From Streptomyces longispororuber (lineage in GTDB: Bacteria > Actinomycetota > Actinomycetes > Streptomycetales > Streptomycetaceae), in the NCBI RefSeq assembly GCF_014656095.1, contig NZ_BNBT01000081.1, forward strand, positions 1 to 36,549: a stretch of 36,549 bases of DNA. The letters are read 5' to 3'. Below the pieces are notes generated by a model. That model had not been told where the DNA came from. It was given only the letters and a program-made list of their open reading frames with translations, and searched no databases. The position numbers and the translations under genes are program-made. Shown one piece after another: positions 33,597 to 36,549 of the stretch. Each line of letters starts with the position of its first letter. The first letter of the stretch is position 1.

Positions 33597-34304
33597 ATGA
33601 ACGCACGCCAGCGCCGCGGTGTCATCCTGATGGTCCTGTCGGTCCTGTGCGCGATCGGCGCCTTCGCGGGCGTCCTCTCGGTGATCCGCGACGTGAACTC
33701 GAAGGTCGGGCCGGAGACCGAGGCGTACGAGCTGAAGACGGACATCGCGCCCTACAAGGAGCTGGAGCCCGGCCAGTTCAAGAAGGTCGAGATGCCCGAG
33801 CGGTGGCTGTCCGACAACGCCGTCACCGACCTGCGGCAGATACGCGGGAAGATCGCCGTCACGCGGCTCCAGAAGGGGTCCCTGCTGCAGAGCGACATGA
33901 TCGTGGAACGGCCCCGCCTCGAACCCGGCCAGCAGGAGATCGCCATCATGATCGACGCGGCCACCGGCGTCGCCGGGAAGATCACCCCCGGGTCGACCGT
34001 CAACATCTACGCCACCTTCAAGGCCGAGACCGACGGCGGCAAGGACCAGTCGAAGGTCATCGTCGAGGGGGCCAAGGTCATCGACGTCGGCAAGCTGACC
34101 GCCCTCGACCGCGACGACGACCGCGGCCGCCGCCGCGCCGACGAGGCCGTGCCCATCACGTTCGCCCTCGACACGCGGGACGCCCAGCGCGTCGCGTACG
34201 CGGAGTCGTTCGCCTCGCACGTCCGGCTCGCCCTGGTGGGCCGGGGCGGCGACACCGACATCCCGCGCGGCGACCGTACGTACACCCTCGACGAGGACAA
34301 GTAG
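33597..34304 (+). CDS. cpaB: Flp/Tad pilus assembly protein CpaB/RcpC
   Basis: This 235-aa protein has an N-terminal membrane helix (RRGVILMVLSVLCAIGAFAG) and a SAF-type region (about 45-105; TDIAPYKELEPGQFKKVEMP, GKIAVTRLQKGSLLQSDMI). A C-terminal RcpC/CpaB domain follows with LEPGQQEIAIMIDAATGVAG, ITPGSTVNIYATF and TFALDTRDAQRVAYAESF. CpaB/RcpC sits in the cell envelope and supports export of Flp pili. The start codon at 33597 has AGGTAG upstream at usable spacing. It is followed by the CpaE-TadE fusion gene after 344 bases that may hold one more small gene. Confidence 0.9.
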   Translation: MNARQRRGVILMVLSVLCAIGAFAGVLSVIRDVNSKVGPETEAYELKTDIAPYKELEPGQFKKVEMPERWLSDNAVTDLRQIRGKIAVTRLQKGSLLQSDMIVERPRLEPGQQEIAIMIDAATGVAGKITPGSTVNIYATFKAETDGGKDQSKVIVEGAKVIDVGKLTALDRDDDRGRRRADEAVPITFALDTRDAQRVAYAESFASHVRLALVGRGGDTDIPRGDRTYTLDEDK

Positions 34305-34316
34305 GGGAGCCGCCCG

Positions 34317-34652
34317 ATGAACGGTCCCTCCGGCCGCCGCACCCGGCCACCGCACGCCGGGCGTCGCCGCCGTTGCCGCCGTCCGCTGTGCGCGGGGTGC
34401 CGCCTTCGTCCGCCGGGTGCGGGTGGTGGTCGCCGTGCGGCGGGTCCGGTGCCTGCACGCCCGGGGCGTCGTCGTCCGCCGCTCCCGGGCCCCGAGCACC
34501 CGCCGCGTGCGAACCGCCCCCGCACACCGGCCCCCGGCCCGAGCCCTCACCACCCGGCACCCCCAGCCCACCGCTCACCGCGTCCGGGCCCCCACCACCC
34601 ACCACCCTCAGCTCGGCGTCGCCCCTCACCGCGTCAGGGAGGCCGCCCATGA
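34317..34652 (+). CDS. Doubtful small Arg/Pro-rich ORF between cpaB and the ATPase gene
   Basis: An ATG at 34317 follows GGGGAG at good spacing and the 111-aa frame ends by ATGA overlap with the ATPase start at 34649. These are arguments for a gene. Against it, the product is an odd Arg/Pro/His-rich sequence (RRRRCRRPLCAGCRL, PHHPAPPAHRSP) with no domain, and another frame of this 344-base stretch has the higher third-position GC. It may be a degraded gene or non-coding. Confidence 0.3.
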   Translation: MNGPSGRRTRPPHAGRRRRCRRPLCAGCRLRPPGAGGGRRAAGPVPARPGRRRPPLPGPEHPPRANRPRTPAPGPSPHHPAPPAHRSPRPGPHHPPPSARRRPSPRQGGRP

Positions 34653-36280
34653 CGACCGTCCGCATCCTCCCCGCCGTCGGCGAACCGGACGCCGCCCGGG
34701 CCCTGACCGGGCTCGCCGCGCAGCTCCCGGACGCCGAACCGGCCGCGCCCGTCGCGGACTCCACCGCGCTCCTCGACACCCTCGCGCAGCTCGCCGCCGA
34801 GTCCCTCGACGAGCTGCCCGAGGTCGTCCTCGTGCACGAGCGCATCGGGCCCGTACCGGCCCTGGACCTCATCCGCGACCTCGTCCTGCGCTTCCCCGCG
34901 GTGAGCGTCGTGCTCGTCACCGCCGACTCCAGCCCCGCCCTGCTGACCGCCGCCATGGACAGCGGCGCCCGCGGCATCGTCACCTACCCGCTCGCCTACG
35001 ACGCCCTCGCCGAGCGCGTCCAGGCCGCCGCGGGCTGGGCGGCGGGCATGCGGCGGCACCTGGGCTCGAACGCCGTCGAGCTGTACGGCGGCGCCCCCGG
35101 CGCGGCCCCCGCCGGCGGGGGCCGGGTCATCGCCGTGACCGGCGCGAAGGGCGGCGTCGGCACCACCCTCACGGCCGTGCAGCTCGCCCTCGCCGCGCAG
35201 GCCTCGGGCCGCAGCGCCGCGCTGCTCGACCTGGACCTCCAGTCCGGCGACGTCGCCTCGTACCTCGACGTGCAGTTCCGCCGCTCCGTCGCCGACCTCG
35301 CCGCGATCAGCGACCTCACCCCGCGCGTCGTCCAGGACGCCGTCTACGCCCACGAGACCGGCGTCGGCCTCCTGCTCGCGCCCGCCGAGGGCGAGCGCGC
35401 CGAGGAGATCACCGAGCGCGTCGCGCGGCAGACGGTCAACGCCCTGCGCGGCCGGTACGACGTGGTCGTCGTCGACTGCGGCACGTACGTCACGACCGCG
35501 AGCGCCGCCGTGGTGGAACTGGCCGACCAGGCCGTCCTCCTGCTGACCCCCGACGTCGTGGCCGTACGCGCCGCCAAGCGCATGGTCCGCCTCTGGGACC
35601 GGCTCCAGATCCGCAAGGCCGAGGAGACGGTCACCGTCGTCAACCGGGTCACGCGCGGCACCGAGATCCAGCCGTCCCTCGTCGCCCGCGTCACCGGCAC
35701 GCGCGGCGCCCGTACGACCGTGCCGGACGCGCCCAAGGAGCTCCACACCGCCGTCGACGCGGGCCGCCTCCACGACCTCGACGCCAAGTCCACCGTCAAG
35801 CAGGCGCTGTGGGGGCTCGCCGGGGAGCTGGGCCTGGTCGAGGCGGAGCCCGGCGCCGGGCGCAAGGGCGGCCGCGGGCTGCGGCGCGCCGCGAAGTCGG
35901 ACCGGGGCGCCGTCACCCTGGAGTTCGCGGGCATGTTCCCGCTGCTGCTCGCCGTGATCGGCATCCTCTGGCAGTGCGCGCTGTACGGCTACTCGTACTC
36001 GCTGGCGGGCAACGCGGCGGACGAGGCGGCACGGGCGGCCGCGGTGGCGACGGCGTCCGGCGGTACGGGGTCCTGCGACGCCGCGGCGAAGGAACACCTG
36101 CCCGGCGCGTGGCAGGACGCCGAAGTGGCGTGCGCCGCCGACGGCGACGTGATGAAGGCTCGGGTGGACGTCGAGGTGCCCGTGTTCTTCCCCGGCGTCA
36201 CGACGGGTTGGACGGTCCACGCGGAGGCGGGGGCGGCGCTGGAGGACTCGGAGGGCCTGGACGGGGGTGCCGCGCCATGA
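34649..36280 (+). CDS. CpaE/TadZ-like ATPase fused to a TadE-like pseudopilin domain
   Basis: This 543-aa protein has three parts. Residues 1-135 form a receiver-like domain (VVLVHERIGPVPALDLIRDL, SVVLVTADSSPALLTAAMDS). Residues about 158-400 are a MinD/CpaE-type ATPase with deviant Walker A KGGVGTT (167-173), LLDLDLQSGDVASYLDV and YDVVVVDCGTY. From D418 a TadE-like domain follows: DRGAVTLEFAGMFPLLLAV, a membrane helix, and ANEA-like helices (NAADEAARAAAVATA) with a small cysteine-containing outside part. CpaE/TadZ positions the pilus machine in the cell; TadE is a minor pseudopilin. They are normally separate proteins. The ATG at 34649 follows AGGGAGG. The fusion has no stop or restart codon between its parts. 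Confidence 0.85.
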   Translation: MTTVRILPAVGEPDAARALTGLAAQLPDAEPAAPVADSTALLDTLAQLAAESLDELPEVVLVHERIGPVPALDLIRDLVLRFPAVSVVLVTADSSPALLTAAMDSGARGIVTYPLAYDALAERVQAAAGWAAGMRRHLGSNAVELYGGAPGAAPAGGGRVIAVTGAKGGVGTTLTAVQLALAAQASGRSAALLDLDLQSGDVASYLDVQFRRSVADLAAISDLTPRVVQDAVYAHETGVGLLLAPAEGERAEEITERVARQTVNALRGRYDVVVVDCGTYVTTASAAVVELADQAVLLLTPDVVAVRAAKRMVRLWDRLQIRKAEETVTVVNRVTRGTEIQPSLVARVTGTRGARTTVPDAPKELHTAVDAGRLHDLDAKSTVKQALWGLAGELGLVEAEPGAGRKGGRGLRRAAKSDRGAVTLEFAGMFPLLLAVIGILWQCALYGYSYSLAGNAADEAARAAAVATASGGTGSCDAAAKEHLPGAWQDAEVACAADGDVMKARVDVEVPVFFPGVTTGWTVHAEAGAALEDSEGLDGGAAP

Positions 36281-36303
36281 CCGCGCCGCGTCGCTCCGCC
36301 GCC

Positions 36304-36352
36304 GTTGTTGCTGCCATTGTTGCTGCCGCTGCCGCTGCCGCTACTGCTGCCG
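36304..36352. repeat. Trinucleotide-rich tract (GTTGCTGCC/GCCGCT units)
   Basis: The tract consists of repeated GTTGCTGCC and GCTGCC units. It encodes poly-Ala in one frame and a Leu/Pro run in another. Such tracts slip easily and may explain the conflicting reading frames here. Confidence 0.55.
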
Positions 36353-36526
36353 TCGTACGTCGCGTCCGGCTCGACCGTGCCTTACGCCGTGTGCGGCCCG
36401 GGCGGCCCGGGCGGCCCCGGCGCGGCCTCCGTCGCGTACGGCACCGCTGTGCCGCCCTGCCCGCCGGAGCGCACCCCGGAGCCGGGGCCCGGGCAGGCAC
36501 CGCCCCCCGCGCAGGGCGCCCGGTGA
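36305..36526 (+). CDS. Unresolved small ORF in the Tad cluster (window end)
   Basis: After the fusion gene two frames compete. The frame from a TTG at 36305 has strong third-position GC and encodes a Leu/Pro-rich start then SGSTVPYAVCGPGGPGGPG, stopping at 36526. The frame from the ATG at 36277, which overlaps the fusion stop by ATGA, encodes RRSAAVVAAIVAAAAAAATA like a signal or membrane helix, then poor Arg-rich protein, and stays open to the window edge, passing a GTG at 36523. A frameshift in the repeat tract could join the two. Confidence 0.3.
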   Translation: MLLPLLLPLPLPLLLPSYVASGSTVPYAVCGPGGPGGPGAASVAYGTAVPPCPPERTPEPGPGQAPPPAQGAR

Positions 36527-36549
36527 GCGCCGCGCGCCCGTGCAGCGCG

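Noticed and set aside
33647..34648. Upstream in-frame extension of the ATPase gene through cpaB
   Set aside because: It reads cpaB in the wrong frame. The ATPase begins at 34649 with its own ribosome site.
1..36549. CRISPR array, tRNA, rRNA, insertion sequence or phage attachment site
   Set aside because: I saw no regularly spaced repeats, tRNA-like cloverleaf, transposase or integrase sequence, or target-site duplication.

Overview
The window is chromosomal DNA from a Streptomyces-type actinomycete. The evidence is very high GC with G/C in most third codon positions, GTG starts, ATGA-type overlaps between genes, dispersed GC-rich intergenic repeats, and a gene set that includes a DasR-type chitinase promoter, an actinobacterial Tad pilus locus and AG1/DUF6571-type genes. 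I found no tRNA, rRNA, CRISPR array, transposase or phage gene.

Layout. (1) 1-3001: the 5' part of an unknown minus-strand gene, an AlaA-type alanine aminotransferase, and a secreted serine protease. (2) 3027-11063: a catabolic island. An N-acyl-D-amino-acid deacylase and a D-serine dehydratase/D-threonine aldolase-like PLP enzyme lie on the minus strand. They are divergent from a tightly overlapping kdgK-like kinase, iclR regulator and ridA set, followed by a GntP-family permease. A perfect 6-5-6 palindrome lies in the divergent promoter. The set fits use of D-amino acids or, more specifically, of amino-sugar acids such as D-glucosaminate (inference). (3) 11190-15328: a small unknown membrane protein, then a three-gene operon (AG1-like helical protein, 722-aa DUF6571-like protein, membrane-anchored cysteine-containing protein). 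(4) 15413-19718: a secreted M14 zinc carboxypeptidase, a divergent Nramp-related transporter and a secreted GH18 chitinase whose promoter contains a DasR-type (dre) site. (5) 20178-32330: a polymorphic-toxin locus. It holds a 1272-aa secreted LamG protein, a 2314-aa RHS protein with a C-terminal Hint (pretoxin-processing) domain and a toxin tip, its presumed immunity gene, then an orphan toxin tip with an immunity-like gene broken by a one-base frameshift. GC drops to about 50-53% in the tip and immunity stretches I counted, as expected of exchanged cassettes. (6) 32588-36549: the start of a Tad/Flp pilus cluster: a zinc-ribbon protein, CpaB/RcpC, a CpaE-like ATPase fused to a TadE-like pseudopilin domain, and unresolved sequence at the window edge.

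Strongest leads: the frameshifted orphan toxin/immunity pair; the candidate amino-sugar-acid pathway with its own operator; the CpaE-TadE fusion; and the Nramp-related transporter that lacks the usual metal-binding motif. All family calls come from reading the sequence and from memory of these families; no database search was run.
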